Part shown: one piece after another, positions 29,096 to 40,320 of the stretch | How the letters are laid out: each line of letters opens with the position of its first letter | Numbering within the stretch: position 1 is the stretch's first letter | Assembly (NCBI GenBank): GCA_030374805.1 | Contig: JARGSG010000195.1 | Span: forward strand, 868,001 to 932,000 | Direction of reading: 5' to 3' | Source of the DNA: Gracilaria gracilis | Lineage: Eukaryota > Rhodophyta > Florideophyceae > Gracilariales > Gracilariaceae | Length of the DNA stretch: 64,000 bases | The notes under the pieces: model-generated | What the model saw: only the letters and a program-made list of their open reading frames with translations | What the model was told of the DNA's origin: nothing | Databases searched by the model: none | Program-made: the position numbers and the translations under genes

Positions 29096-30675
29096 TTCTT
29101 TCTTAGCTTTTCTAGACGGTTCTCACGAAGATCTTGCTCTCGAGGAAAGGAACAGATCTGCGTCTCGTGTTATGATCAACGGGAACGAAGGCTCCAATTG
29201 ATCCGCATTTCTGTACAACCCTTACAAACGGCCCAAATTAACGTTACAATTTTTTTTGATTGACAACCTACACGGTTGTAAACTGACCGTTACGGAAACG
29301 GCGCGAACCATTGGGGTTTTCCGTAAAGGTTGGCATGAAGTGATTGTGTACTCGCCGTTACTTTAACTTCAAAAGAGATCAATCACAAACTGGGATCAAC
29401 TTAAATAATTCCCCCCTAATCTCAAATTGAATGGCAGATCAAAAAATTAGGTTTGATACCATGAATTGGCGCATGGTTATGGGTTGGAAACCATATAATG
29501 ACCAAACCAGTTTATGAACCGTTTTAATGAATAACTACGCTAAGATTACTCCCGGCGTCTCGTATCTTAATATCGTATGCGCTTCAACTTTTTGTTCAAG
29601 CATAATGTATTGGGGGGTTTTACCATTCCTATACACATTTTTAAATAACGACTGTGAAGAGTTTAAATAAATATTTCATATACCTCAACAAACAAAAATA
29701 CATTTTCGGATATGAATCATATCTAAGCTTTCGTAAAAGCTGCACATATTACATATCTAGAAGTAGAAGATAAAATTGATTCTTTCAAGGCCAGAACTGT
29801 TCTTCAGTACGAATGTGTATGTTGGTGTTACGAAAAGGGGTTTTCGTTTTTCTCAAGACTAAGATATCAGTATTTTATAACTTAAATTGAACATGTATTA
29901 TAGACTTAGAAGTATTTGAAGTTCTTGATGGCACATATTTTAATTACTAATAGTGTAATGTGTAATAGAGCTTTAAATTACTAAGAACAAAATTATTATG
30001 ATGTGTCAAATAGAGAATCTACTTTTTAGATGGCTGGGAATTGTAAATGAGTAAGAAATTTGTATAGGGTATAACATTGTTGTTCGGGTGTGTTAGAAAT
30101 ATTAAAACGTAATTGGGACTGGCATATGACAACAGTTTTTTAGTTTTATTTTCAAAAGATGTAAGAATGTATGTTTTGATATCAAACTAGATTTAGTAAT
30201 ATGTCAGACTGTAAAATGTCATAATTGTTCGTGAAAATAGAAATATAGAGTTTGGACAATATTTTCTGGTGGAGCTAAACATGTTGACTCATACATCTTT
30301 GTTTCAGGTAGTAATTGTGTTGGTTGTTTTTATGTTGTTGGCAGCTTAATTTTGCTACATATACTGTAATGATGTAAGAATGTAATTTTAATTACAACAC
30401 TGATTCTGAAAATGAAATTGCCCTTCTTGAAAATTTTTAATTTTCACATTTACAGTGCTTGGGTAGTACTGACGTTCTTGGTCCTTCTAGCTAGGGCTAT
30501 ATTGGGTAGATGATATTTAGATATAGGGTCTGGGTGATATCCTATATCCAATTTGGCACAGCCAAATTGCGAACAGGTCAACCATTAATATTCACTCCTT
30601 TGCTTTCAATGAGCTCCGAGATCTCCAGCCTCACTTTGGTTCTACCTCTTGAGGGCTCGTCAGGGTTAAACATGC
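29096..30675. other. AT-rich spacer, no gene
   Basis: About 1.6 kb of A/T-rich sequence without open frames of note. A short AATTTGGCACAGCCAAATT palindrome lies at about 30549-30567. The last part is the ancestral left flank of the MULE insertion and may be the 5' region of the pogo-like element now starting at 48501. Confidence 0.4.
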
Positions 30676-30685
30676 CCTAGCTCCT

Positions 30686-30960
30686 GGATAGGGGAAAATC
30701 TACGCTCTGTGAGGGCCGTGAAAAAAGCCGCCAGACCCTCCCTCTTTTTGATACGTTTTGCTCCAGACCCTCCCTTGTAGCTGTCACCCAGAAAGGGAGG
30801 GTCTGCACCAATTTTCGCGGCCCCACCAGTAGACCTTGTGTAGCTCGCATTGTAATTGAGTAGACCCTTAACGCGTGACGGTGACGCCTACAATAAAAGA
30901 ATACAAGATGTGTACATTTAGTTAGAAAACCGCGCGCTTTTCGAAGCATAAGACTGCGCA
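30686..30960 (+). repeat. MULE left terminal inverted repeat
   Basis: Nearly identical in inverted orientation to 48213-48487. It contains a smaller inverted repeat (AGACCCTCCC and GGGAGGGTCT). Short open frames inside both copies translate alike only because the DNA is shared. Confidence 0.8.
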
Positions 30961-31067
30961 CTGTTTTCGTCCCACGCATTAAGCTCCGATGGGCAAAGTC
31001 ATCTTTTCGAGGTGGGATTTGGCAAGGGATATATATCTACTTGCTTTGTCATTAGCCGTTAGCCAGA

Positions 31068-31571
31068 ATGATTTTCTTGAGCAAAAAGAACAGCCCTACA
31101 CCCCGGCACCCTCCATCAGATGCTCTTGACGCCATGGTTGTAACTATTCTTGACCCGCGAGAAGATTTAAGAGACGAGGTCGATGAGGGGTTTAACCCGG
31201 GCAAAACTACTAAGGACCTTGATACCGATTCTGGAAGAACGAGAAACCGTTCACTGAAAACAGAAGAGAAGAAAATTTTATTAGAGACTATAAGAAGTAT
31301 TTCAACATTCTTGAACAATTTGGATACCAAGACATCGATCCGATTCAAAACGAAAGTTCCATGGCACTTCACTGAGTTTAAAGAAGTGTGGATGCATCTA
31401 ATATCGGATCAAAAAAGTGCAGTACTGCCTAACAATAAAATGGGGCCACATCTTATGACATCGTGTTCCTACCGCCATTGGTTCTGCAGCACTTTACTCA
31501 ACGCAGAGATTTATGAACGTGAGCCGCGTTGCGGAGTGGTGTTCATATGCGTCGATACTGGTGTGAATCTG
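31068..31571 (+). pseudogene. 5' part of ULP1-FAR1-MULE transposase gene
   Basis: 168 codons from the ATG at 31068, ending exactly where the chromovirus LTR begins. The frame continues in phase at 43569 if the retrotransposon and one copy of ATCTG are removed. It encodes a charged N-terminus (KTEEKKILLETIRSISTFL) and the start of an ULP1/C48 protease domain around MTSCSYRHWFCSTLLNAEIY. Read through into the LTR it stops 27 codons later. In its present state it yields a truncated product without catalytic residues. A TATA-like GATATATATCT lies at 31028-31038, about 35 bp upstream of the start codon. Confidence 0.65.
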
Positions 31572-32568
31572 TGTAGAGCAAACCCCAAAGAGGGTACGTG
31601 TCCACCAGGGTGTCCGAGTCCTGCTCCCACAAAAGGGCGAACTCAGAAGTAGAGCCCTCTGCCCGTGCGCGTGCCGCGTGGCAGCAGGGTATAAACCGGA
31701 GACGGTACTGGAATAAACTGCAGAGGTAAAGAAGAGGGTGGGCCTAGAGAGGAATAACCGACGACGGGTCACGAGAGAACGAGTCCAGAAGTGGAGCGAA
31801 GGGTGCCGTAAGACGGTGTAGTGCCCCTACGGAGAACCACACGAGCGAAGCTACGGCCCGTGCCAACGGGGGGGACAGGGCCGATAGCGGAACGAGACAC
31901 ACACACACGTGTGTCCAAATATAACTCTATACAGAGGCGGAAGCGAGACCTGCACCAGGAAAACGATGAACTAAACAAAGATCCGGTACCTCGGTCAACG
32001 ACAGCAAATACGACCTGATACTGGAGCAATTAGCGAAACGAGCCAGAAACTGGTAGTAAAGAACTTCCTTAGGGACCCTGAGGGGTGATTGTATCGAGAC
32101 CAGTCGTGGTTACTCTCCTTAGAGGAGTCGTGAACCTACGTAGGCAGTAACAACCATGCCCCAGCCTTCGGGATGAAGACCACGTACTTCAAGAAGAAGA
32201 TACGACTCAGGTGAGTTTTACTTAGTGGCTCCAGGGCGAGATCGCCCGAGCATATATACTATCTACTGTATCTAGGGCTGCGCACTCCCACGAGGGCTCT
32301 ACACGTGGACAACCCAGTGTCAGGGTGCCAAAGTATCGACCCAGCGGGTGTCACGCCAAATATTTGGACAAATATGCCACAAAGCCCTACTGTACACTTA
32401 TTTCATAGGTTCTATCCCAGATTCACCTAACAAGGTACGTTCCAATAATATTTCCAAATCCACCCGAAACGGGGTCCATATTCATAGTCTGACACGTCAG
32501 TGCCCAATGGGTAGAGCTCCGTTATGAGAAACTTCATCGTGCCGACATCGGATTGCCATTGCTCCACA
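31572..32568 (-). repeat. 3' LTR of the chromovirus
   Basis: 997 bp, same length as 42567-43563, with differences at about five sites (two near 31590, then near 31690, 31828 and 32399). It contains a short (CA)n/(TG)n palindrome near 31900. Open frames inside it recur in the other LTR and are not called genes. Confidence 0.9.
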
Positions 32569-32580
32569 TCTCCCCCTCCT
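32569..32580 (-). promoter_or_regulatory. Polypurine tract
   Basis: On the minus strand AGGAGGGGGAGA directly abuts the 3' LTR. This is the expected plus-strand priming site and confirms the element's orientation. Confidence 0.85.
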
Positions 32581-32649
32581 TAGCCAAGGGTTCGCGCTTT
32601 GGTCTACGGGAAGGCGCCGGCGACCGGTACGTAAATACTGATCCTCAGA

Positions 32650-34566
32650 ATGGCGGACTCCGAAATTTCGGCAACACGTTCACAGCTTCCTGAACCAACG
32701 CGTGGTACACAACATCACTCTCCTCCGACTTTACGGCAACAACCGTCATCTCCAACCTTCTCTCCTATAGCAGGCATGAACCCGTTCGCTACTAACTCGT
32801 TTCCGGGGAACGCTTCCTCAAGTGCCTCACAGGCGGCTTCGTCGGGTGCTGCTCCCTTCGAGCACTTTTCTTACTTAGGCTTTCAACAACTTCCTTCGCA
32901 GGCGTCATCTCAGTACCATCCGTCCCAAGCTATGGTGCCATCCCATCAACCCTCGGGGTATCAACAGTCTCCTTACCCAATGGCAGGCTCGTCCGGATAC
33001 TTCGGCGGGTTTAACTCGATGCCTCTCCCCCAAGGGGGCTCTCACGCACAGCCGCAGTACCATCCATCTGGTTACCAGCCTCCTGGCTACTTCTCCCAAC
33101 AGGGCGCTCAACCTGGACAATCCTCGCAAGGCTACGATCCCGCAGCGCCTCCTCAGGCTCCCGATATCGATGCAGCGGCGTGGAACTCCGAGCAAGCGAT
33201 GCCTTTAACGGTCAATGCCAGGGGCTGGACCAGCTTGGAAAGTCTCCGTTTCAGACGGCCCCGGCAACATGGCGATGTGTATTGCCGTGCACCGTGGTCC
33301 CATCCGACGGCCGTAGCCGACGAGGCTCTTATTGACTCGTATGCTGAGAACGGTTACCTCCCAGGTGGGCTCCATCGCGAAATAGTTCGGTCCAGAAGCT
33401 GGCGTCTCCGTGTGGCGATCGATCCCCTGCACCTGTTCTGTACGGGCAGTGATTCCCTTAGTCGTACTAGGGCACTGTGGGCTCGTGCTGCCTATGAAGG
33501 AGCTAGCCGTGTTCGATCGGAGCACTTGGTACCGTTGCGGTTCGACTTTGACGTGTCACATTTCCGAACTTTCGGCGAGAGGTCCTACGGGTACGCATTA
33601 GCGGAGTTCAACGAATCTCCCCATAGGGCTGAAGTACCGAACGTGGTCGAGGGTTTGCTTCTCTGGAGTCGTCCCCTTCTTCGGGCAGAATTCCGATACC
33701 TTCGGCGATCATCCAACGACTTCTTGTGGAGCTTTGAGCGCCGTGTTCGGCTTGAGCGAAGCTTGCGGTCCCGTCGAGGGTTTCTAATTCCATATCCACA
33801 CTTGGAGGCTGAGCGATTGCGCTATAACTCCCTGCAGGGGCGATACGCTGCTCTTCCCAGCTGGTGGTCGAATGTCGAGGTCCCGCGTGGGTGCTACGCC
33901 GAACTTCCTCCGTGCCTCTACTATGTAGGATGTAGAATGTTGAACGATTTCCGCTCTGGGTACTGGACGCTCTTTGCGGCGGAGTGGGCTGCCCGCGTGG
34001 CGGTACATCTCCTCTGGGATACGTACGATCATTACCGTCTCTGGTATCTCCTTCCGATGCTCCGATGGATGATCCGGCGACAGGATCTGTCTATACCCTT
34101 GGGGTCCGAATCCAACCAAGAAGAGGTTCATCTGCTCCTACGCTTCATCGAGGCCGTCGATTGGGACCGGATTCCAGTGCAATGGCAGCCAGAAGGTGGC
34201 CCTCGCGGCAACGACCGATCACCGGGTAGAATATCCACCCGCTCGGGGACCTTCGCGTACTAAGATCCGTGGACACAGCAAATGATCTCCGAGGCTCATG
34301 CTAGAGCGATGGTGCGGGCCCCTAGGGCTATGCCGATTGGACACCCGACTGGGTTCGTGTTTCCCGACGACTATGGGCCTCCAGCGGATTGGGTCGATCC
34401 CTCCTTGGACCATGGTGATGGCGAGGTGGTGGACGACGACATTCCCCTTGTGGGTGTTTCGAGTACGGGCGCTGACGCGGCACAGGTTCCTGCGGAGGGC
34501 ACTCAGGCTCCCGCGGGTTGGGGTCTTGCGACGCCGGCTCCCGGAACCAACACTGGTCACCAGTAG
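32650..34566 (+). CDS. Antisense ORF of the chromovirus, prion-like N-terminus
   Basis: Lies between pol and the 3' LTR but is coded opposite to gag-pol. An ATG at 32650 opens a 537-codon frame ending in TAA at 34261-34263. The same frame continues for about 100 further codons to 34566, including an acidic stretch (GDGEVVDDDIP), so the original protein may have been about 638 residues. Residues 20-180 are low-complexity S/Q/P/G/Y with repeated SGYQQSPYP, YHPSGYQPPGYF and SQGYDPAAPP, a prion-like composition. The remainder is W/Y/R/L-rich and probably folded (RGWTSLESLRFRRPRQHG, LWDTYDHYRLWYLLPMLRWM). No family is recognised. Some plant Ty3/gypsy lineages also carry an antisense ORF here, of unknown role. 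Confidence 0.6.
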
Positions 34567-34947
34567 TCTGGGTCCGGTGCCTGAGGGCGTGTAGTTCTGT
34601 CGCTCAGATACGATAAACCCAATTAGGCCACAGCCTGGCATTACTTCTCTCCTCCTGTAGGATCTTTCTCGTGTTCGAGCTTCTTTCATACTTCCTTCCT
34701 TTTCCTTCTTCATTTCCTAACCAGGATGTACTTCATTTCCATTCGTGGCAACATCTTCCTAGATACTTCATTACTTCTTATTTCTTAGTTCCGTTATACG
34801 GCGATGAACCGACAATTCGGTGCGTTCTTTCTTTGTTCATACTGTACATAAGACCAACCTTGTCGGTGTCTTCGTCTCCTCTTCTTAGAGCTCCTCGCAA
34901 CCTACCGCGTAGCGGCACACCATATTTACCACATGCTGGTGACAGTT
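34567..34947. other. Chromovirus spacer
   Basis: Between the antisense ORF and the chromodomain remnant. T/C-rich on the plus strand; no gene or motif supported. Confidence 0.4.
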
Positions 34948-35196
34948 CTATCCCACTTGGGCATTATCCAGAGTTGGGGGTAATGCGGACCGGGTTCTTC
35001 GGTGATAAGCGATGATCTTGGACCTCGGAAGGTGCTCAATTGGCTCCCAAGTGTCCTGCTCTGGGGGATAGCGGTACCAACGGACGCGATAGATTACTTT
35101 CCCGTTCTGGGCAACATCGTGCTTCACGATACGATCGACCACGAATTCCTGTGGGTATACCCCGACGTCTTCGGTTCCTTTGGTTGTTCCCGACAT
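34948..35196 (-). pseudogene. Chromodomain remnant of integrase C-terminus
   Basis: 82 codons containing a chromodomain: EFVVDRIVKHDVAQNGKVIY, then RVRWYRYPPEQDTWEPIEHL. The aromatic residues and the W-Y-P-x-x-x-D-T-W-E-P block match the chromodomain fold that targets chromovirus integrases to heterochromatin. It is in the same frame as the integrase GPY/F module upstream but is separated from it by about 900 bp with stops in all frames, so it is no longer joined to pol in this copy unless spliced. Confidence 0.7.
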
Positions 35197-36093
35197 TGGG
35201 CTTTGCTTCCCTACGTAACCCGAACGGGTACACGCAAGTAACGACGGGTTTCCGGCTTCGGCGAGGTGGCAGTGTCTCGTTGACGAGAGCGCTAACCGTC
35301 ACGACGGGGAATGGGTAACTTCCGTTTTCGGCTGCCAATCTCCACGAAAGTGGCTTCTGGTGGAAGCTCTTCACTTCCAGAGTCCGGTGAACTAACCTCT
35401 TTTCCCAGCGGGCATCAACTTTAACTAACGACGACGGTCCTGATCCAGGCGAAGTTGCTTCCCGACGCGGGAGAGCCGTTTCGACGGAGATACTGCGTTT
35501 GAACACTCGCTGTGCAGGGCGGCGGATTGGCCGGGCCACGGCGCTGTATTGCGTCGCATGCGCGCGCACTGGACGAGTGCCGACTAATCGGAACAGTTTG
35601 CACTACTCCATGTGGCAGAGTGCCAGCCAATCCGGCGGCGTTGCACCCTGGGTGGGTATCTCCCGTGCACGGCGCCGTCCTACTGAGGGCTTCTGCGCCA
35701 CACGGTGCTCCTGAGAAGGCTTCTCCGATGCTTTCCATCAACTTCCATTTCTGAACAAGGCTCCACGACCTTATCCACAAGGTGTCTCCGCTTCACAACA
35801 CCTACTGTAGGTTCTTCCCATGGGGCTCATCGCCGCGCTGACCCATTGACGGGTCGGCGGAGACCGTCTTTTCGGTGCGTCTTGCCTTCTGCGCCTCTTG
35901 CGAGAGAGGCGTAGGAGTAGCCATGGACTTGGACGCTTGCCCACGAGGGTTCTCATCACTAACAGTGGTCTTCCTCACAGGGGTAACTTCTTCTTCATTA
36001 CTGACATTCGCCTCGACCGAGGATCCCACACGCGTGTGCGTTAGCGGCGATATTCCCGATCCGGGCTCCTGTCTCTTTGAGAGCTCAAGCACG
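35197..36093 (-). other. Degenerate linker between integrase and chromodomain
   Basis: About 900 bp on the minus strand with short frames in phases 1 and 2 (for example 35802-36092 and 35421-35780). None has a recognisable domain. It may be a decayed linker or a late insertion. Confidence 0.4.
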
Positions 36094-36708
36094 TCACGTC
36101 AGCCAATCCAGCAGATGCCGGAGCAGCCTGAGCCCGATTACGTGAGTCCTCCCCTCCTTAGGGTGCGATACGGCAGCTGATATTACCCTAGCCGGGAGTC
36201 GAACTCGAGTCGAGTGCGTAGGCGTAGCTCGAGAGGGTGGGCTATCCTTGACTAGCTCTGATACCTCAGGTAGGTCCGATAAACCCCTTTCCTGGTGCGG
36301 GAGAATCGACGGGCGGTTCGCGCTGTCCCTGTTCGATTCTGTTCCTTCCTGTGTGGCAGGTACTCCAGTTCCGGTTTCCGGTAGCGTTACCAATTCTCGG
36401 AGTGGGCTCGGTGCCCTGTAGACGCGATCGCGTGATATCCGTTCGTGTTGGTTATTAATTTCCAGCACGACGGTGTCTCCAGACATGGAAATAACCTTAT
36501 AAGGTCCATCCGCAATCGGCGGTAACTTGTGGCGGCGTTCCTTCTCCGGGTTGTAATACTCCTTACGGAGGAACACATAATCTCCTACCTGTAAGTTAGG
36601 TAACGGTCTCCGAATTCGGCTATAAGTTGCGCTTGTAGGCGAGCTGAGCCCTGTCCATAGACGCACGTGCTGCCGGTACCAGCTTGGTGAGCCATTTCTT
36701 CCACGCAT
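36094..36708 (-). CDS. Integrase C-terminal region (GPY/F module), shifted frame
   Basis: Overlaps the end of pol in another frame; one +1 shift near the pol stop at 36620 joins them. The sensible part starts after SRIRRPLPNLQVGDYVFLR, the SH3-like module following the integrase core. It goes on through LPPIADGPYKVISMSG, which carries the GPY/F motif, to VLEINNQHERISRDRVY. A P/S/R-rich tail follows. The pol frame ends at AQLAYKRNL-stop just where this module should begin, so an indel or +1 frameshift separates the two in this copy. Confidence 0.6.
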   Translation of the reverse strand: MRGRNGSPSWYRQHVRLWTGLSSPTSATYSRIRRPLPNLQVGDYVFLRKEYYNPEKERRHKLPPIADGPYKVISMSGDTVVLEINNQHERISRDRVYRAPSPLRELVTLPETGTGVPATQEGTESNRDSANRPSILPHQERGLSDLPEVSELVKDSPPSRATPTHSTRVRLPARVISAAVSHPKEGRTHVIGLRLLRHLLDWLT

Positions 36709-39700
36709 CGCGGTACGAGCCCGGTGATGGGAACATATTTAGAGTTGGCTGCGCCTCGATGGCTAGAGGAGGTGGTCTCCTCAACAGTACCAGCTCAAAT
36801 GGTGAAAGTCCCGTTACCCGATGAACCTGGGTGTTGTACGCATACGTGATAGCGTCCGTGAACTGATCCCACGTCTTGGGATGGTCTGCCACATAAGACC
36901 TCAAAGCACCAAGAATGGTTCGATTAAATCTCTCTACTTGCCCGTTCGCTTGGGGATGATAGGTCGTAGTGAATAAATTCCTAATATCCAGGATCCTACA
37001 CACGTCTTGAAAGAACTTCGAGGTGAATTGAGAGCCGTTATCGGAAAGTAACTGTACCGGTGGGCCATACACAAAGACCCAGTGGGTAACAAACGCTTGA
37101 GCCACAGCGGCTGCTGTTATCCGTTTGAGCGGCACTGTTCTAACCAATTTAGAGAACCTGTCGGTGATGACCAGTACGGACTGATTCCCTCGAGAGGTCT
37201 TAATCAATTCTCCAAGAATGTCAATGGCCACGAACTCCAGCGATGCCCGTGCGGGAAACAACGTTAACTCTTTCGAGTACTTTCTTAATTTAACGTCATT
37301 CTTGGCACAAGCCTGACAGGAGCGGCGGACTGCATAACAATCGAACGCCATTGCGGGCCAATAGAAGTCCCTTCTTAAGGTGAGATAAAGCTTCCTTCCT
37401 CCCGGGTGGACTCCCAACTTCACATAGTGAGACAAGTGCAGTACGTGACTCTGTAAGGAGTGAGGTACCACCATTTGTGGGTTGGTTTCAACAGTTCGCA
37501 CCAAGTAGCCTTGGTCATTCACCTGGAAAGGTATCCTATACCCACCGTTCAGACGGGCCCTAACCTGTATACAAAAGGGATCCATCTGCTGTTCCCGTAT
37601 CATCTCCTCGGGCGAAATCGGTACAAATGTCCCGGTATCCGGTTTTACAGTCTGTGTAGCGAGGATATCGTCACACACATCATCCGATAAGATTTCTGTC
37701 TTCCCCTCATCGAGGTCACCAACCATAAAACATGGTATCTCTTCCGTGTCCTCGGTGGGTTCAGCTTCTGCTGCAGTGCCCAAACGGGATAGAGCGTCTG
37801 CCTGGAAGTTCAAGGAGCCTTTCTTGTACACTACTTCAAAGTCAAATTCCGAGAGTCGGAGTCTCCATCTCATCAGTCGTCCCGACGGTTCGGTAATTTC
37901 CATGAGCCAGCGTAGGCAAGAATGGTCCGTGTGTACCCGAAAGTGGGTTCCCATCAAGTATGGTCTCAACGTTGCGAGAGCCCATACAACGGCAAGGCAT
38001 TCCTTCTCCGAAACGGAGTAATTCCGTTCGTGCACATTCAGTGATCTCGACCAATACGCAATAGGGTGACGTTTGCCAGACTCTTCCACCTGGAACAACG
38101 CACAACCAACTTGGTTCGCACTCGCATCAGTGTCCACCTCGTAGGGTAAGCCGGGTTTCGGCAGGGCCAGGACTGGTGGCGACGTTACAGCTTTAATTAG
38201 TGCCGCAAATGCGGACGCTTCCGCATCGTTAAAGGGTTCCAATTCCACTGGTCTTTCTTTCATCAGGAGTTTGTTCAACGGCGAAGCGATATCCGAAAAG
38301 TTCGGCACGAAACGACGGTAAACGTTACACAGGCCTAAGAAGGATCGAAGCTCAGTTTGAGTTCTTGGGTGTTTCGCCTCTTTCAAGGATTTTACCCGCA
38401 CCTCGTCAATTGAGAGCTTACCTGGGCGAATAATATGCCCAAGGTACTTAACCGATTCGGTGAAAAACTCACACTTCTTAAGCTTCAAGGTGATCCCTGC
38501 GTCCCGTAAAACGGTCATAACTTCCCGCACATGGGTGAGATGGTCCTCCATGTTATTGGAAAAGACAACGACGTCGTCCAAGTATACCACACAGGTGGTC
38601 CACTTGAACCTAGTCAGGAGGATATCAACCGCTCGCTGAAACGTTGCGGGGGCATTCGTTAACCCAAAGGGCATTCTCCGAAAACGATACAGGCCTTGAT
38701 GGCACACGAAGGCCGTCTTATCCTTATCTTCTTCCCTTATGGGCACTTGCCAGTATCCCCAATTGGCATCTAAAGTGGTAAACACTTTCGCGTTCCCTAG
38801 AGAATCGATATATTCGTCTATCCGGGGAATCGGGTATACGTCTTTCACTGTAACCGCATTTAACTTTCGGTAATCGATACAAAATCTCCAGGATCCATCT
38901 GGTTTCGGTACCAAAACAACTGGTGACGCCCAAGGGGATTGAGCGGGCTCAATAACGCCGGCTCGGAGCATCTTCTCGACTTGAGCTTTTTCCTCTTCTC
39001 GGGCCTTCGGTCCTGCCCTGTAAGGGTGTTGCGCAATGGGCCGAGTGTTCGGAAGTAGATCTATGCAATGTTCTGTGACTCCAATTGTTCCGAGAGTACC
39101 ATCCCACATGGGCGTAAACTCGCGAAGCATATTGCGTAGCTTCTCCCGAAGGGACTCCGGTACGTGCTCCAAATTGAGCTTCATTAACTCCTCAACAGGG
39201 TTCGTCTGTTCAGTTCCAGGTGGCAACGGCTTAACCTCAAAAGGTGCTGGGGAGTCTGAACCCGAGTTCTTCTGGGTATCATCCGTATCGGCTTCAAGTG
39301 ACTCATTCCGTAATTCGGCGAATTCGGCGGCCTCCTCCCCCTCCTTAGGGTCAGACACACCGAGCACGGTTCCAATCGGAATCTTCGTGGGTATCACTGC
39401 AGCGGGGTGCGGTAGTACCGTGCCAATTACTTGGTTCTTTGTTAACGACTGTTTGGTTTTGCCAAGATTGGCAACGAGGACCTTAAAGGCTTCATCCGGT
39501 TGAATCGTTACAACTCCATTAGCCAAAGCAATCTGGCGCTCTTCATATAGTGCCAGTAACGGCTGCACTGTGTGTAGACCAAACTGCTTGGTGACGTCTT
39601 CGACCCACACCTGGGACTCCGGCGGAAGTTGCACCGATTTGAGCACGTGCAACTTCGTTGATGCCATTGTGCCTTTGGTAGGCTGATGTGCAACCGGGAG

Positions 39701-40318
39701 CGGTACGTGTTTCCGCGTAGCGACTCGCAGAGGTCTCCGGGCAATCGGAATTATTGAAACGTCTTCCATTTCCACGGTACGCTTCCGAGGACGGATATTT
39801 TCCACAAACCTGTCACAGAAATCACAACCCAGGATAACTGGTGCGGCTAGCGAATCGCAAACGACGAAATCTACCTTCACGAGGTGCCTTCGTAATCTCA
39901 CCAGGAGCGAAACGTAACCAGCCGTACTAATCGGATTGTTGTTGGCATCCGAAATATCCATTGATGGACCGTAACGAACACGTTCCTGAAGAGCAGGCGA
40001 TATCAGTTTCCTGTGAATAAGGTTAGGAGCAGCGCCTGTATCTAGGACCGACAACTGACGAACCATAAAATGTTCTGAAAGGCCGAGATCGGCGTAAACT
40101 TTATAGTTCCGCTTGGCCATAACCAGGATTCTATCCGGGAGACGGGGATTACGGGCCCGTATCTCCGGTCGACAAAGAACACAAAAGTGTTCCGAATCCA
40201 CGTCAGTGGCTGCCAATTTCCTTGATAGGATCGTAACAGTCGGGGAGCGAAGCGGAGGCGCCTCGGGCGTCTTCTGCTTCGACTTGGAAGACGCCCCTCC
40301 CGTCGGGGAGACTCCCAT
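36620..40318 (-). CDS. Chromovirus Pol: protease, RT, RNase H, integrase
   Basis: 1,232 residues from an ATG at 40318. The aspartic protease motif is LDTGAAPNLI (D93-T-G). RT includes GSWRFCIDYRKLNAVT, MPFGLTNAPATFQ and the catalytic YLDD at 579-582. RNase H begins VDTDASANQVGCALF. The integrase zinc finger is H-x-H...C-x-x-C, ending CQACAKND. The catalytic DDE residues lie in AIDILGEL, LSDNGSQF and NGQVERFNR. RT, RNase H and integrase are uninterrupted. The frame is -1 relative to the zinc-knuckle frame immediately upstream, whose stop lies 3 bp before this ATG. Confidence 0.9.
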   Translation of the reverse strand: MGVSPTGGASSKSKQKTPEAPPLRSPTVTILSRKLAATDVDSEHFCVLCRPEIRARNPRLPDRILVMAKRNYKVYADLGLSEHFMVRQLSVLDTGAAPNLIHRKLISPALQERVRYGPSMDISDANNNPISTAGYVSLLVRLRRHLVKVDFVVCDSLAAPVILGCDFCDRFVENIRPRKRTVEMEDVSIIPIARRPLRVATRKHVPLPVAHQPTKGTMASTKLHVLKSVQLPPESQVWVEDVTKQFGLHTVQPLLALYEERQIALANGVVTIQPDEAFKVLVANLGKTKQSLTKNQVIGTVLPHPAAVIPTKIPIGTVLGVSDPKEGEEAAEFAELRNESLEADTDDTQKNSGSDSPAPFEVKPLPPGTEQTNPVEELMKLNLEHVPESLREKLRNMLREFTPMWDGTLGTIGVTEHCIDLLPNTRPIAQHPYRAGPKAREEEKAQVEKMLRAGVIEPAQSPWASPVVLVPKPDGSWRFCIDYRKLNAVTVKDVYPIPRIDEYIDSLGNAKVFTTLDANWGYWQVPIREEDKDKTAFVCHQGLYRFRRMPFGLTNAPATFQRAVDILLTRFKWTTCVVYLDDVVVFSNNMEDHLTHVREVMTVLRDAGITLKLKKCEFFTESVKYLGHIIRPGKLSIDEVRVKSLKEAKHPRTQTELRSFLGLCNVYRRFVPNFSDIASPLNKLLMKERPVELEPFNDAEASAFAALIKAVTSPPVLALPKPGLPYEVDTDASANQVGCALFQVEESGKRHPIAYWSRSLNVHERNYSVSEKECLAVVWALATLRPYLMGTHFRVHTDHSCLRWLMEITEPSGRLMRWRLRLSEFDFEVVYKKGSLNFQADALSRLGTAAEAEPTEDTEEIPCFMVGDLDEGKTEILSDDVCDDILATQTVKPDTGTFVPISPEEMIREQQMDPFCIQVRARLNGGYRIPFQVNDQGYLVRTVETNPQMVVPHSLQSHVLHLSHYVKLGVHPGGRKLYLTLRRDFYWPAMAFDCYAVRRSCQACAKNDVKLRKYSKELTLFPARASLEFVAIDILGELIKTSRGNQSVLVITDRFSKLVRTVPLKRITAAAVAQAFVTHWVFVYGPPVQLLSDNGSQFTSKFFQDVCRILDIRNLFTTTYHPQANGQVERFNRTILGALRSYVADHPKTWDQFTDAITYAYNTQVHRVTGLSPFELVLLRRPPPLAIEAQPTLNMFPSPGSYRDAWKKWLTKLVPAARASMDRAQLAYKRNL

Positions 40319-40320
40319 AT

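Noticed and set aside
30677-30979. Open frame resembling one at 47972-48385
   Set aside because: The similarity is explained by the MULE terminal inverted repeats; the frames have no motif of their own.
31769-32029. Small frames shared with 42764-43024
   Set aside because: Duplicated only because they lie in the two LTRs.
36185-36215. Possible tRNA B-box in GGGAGTCGAACTCGAGTCG
   Set aside because: No matching A-box or cloverleaf; it lies inside the chromovirus.
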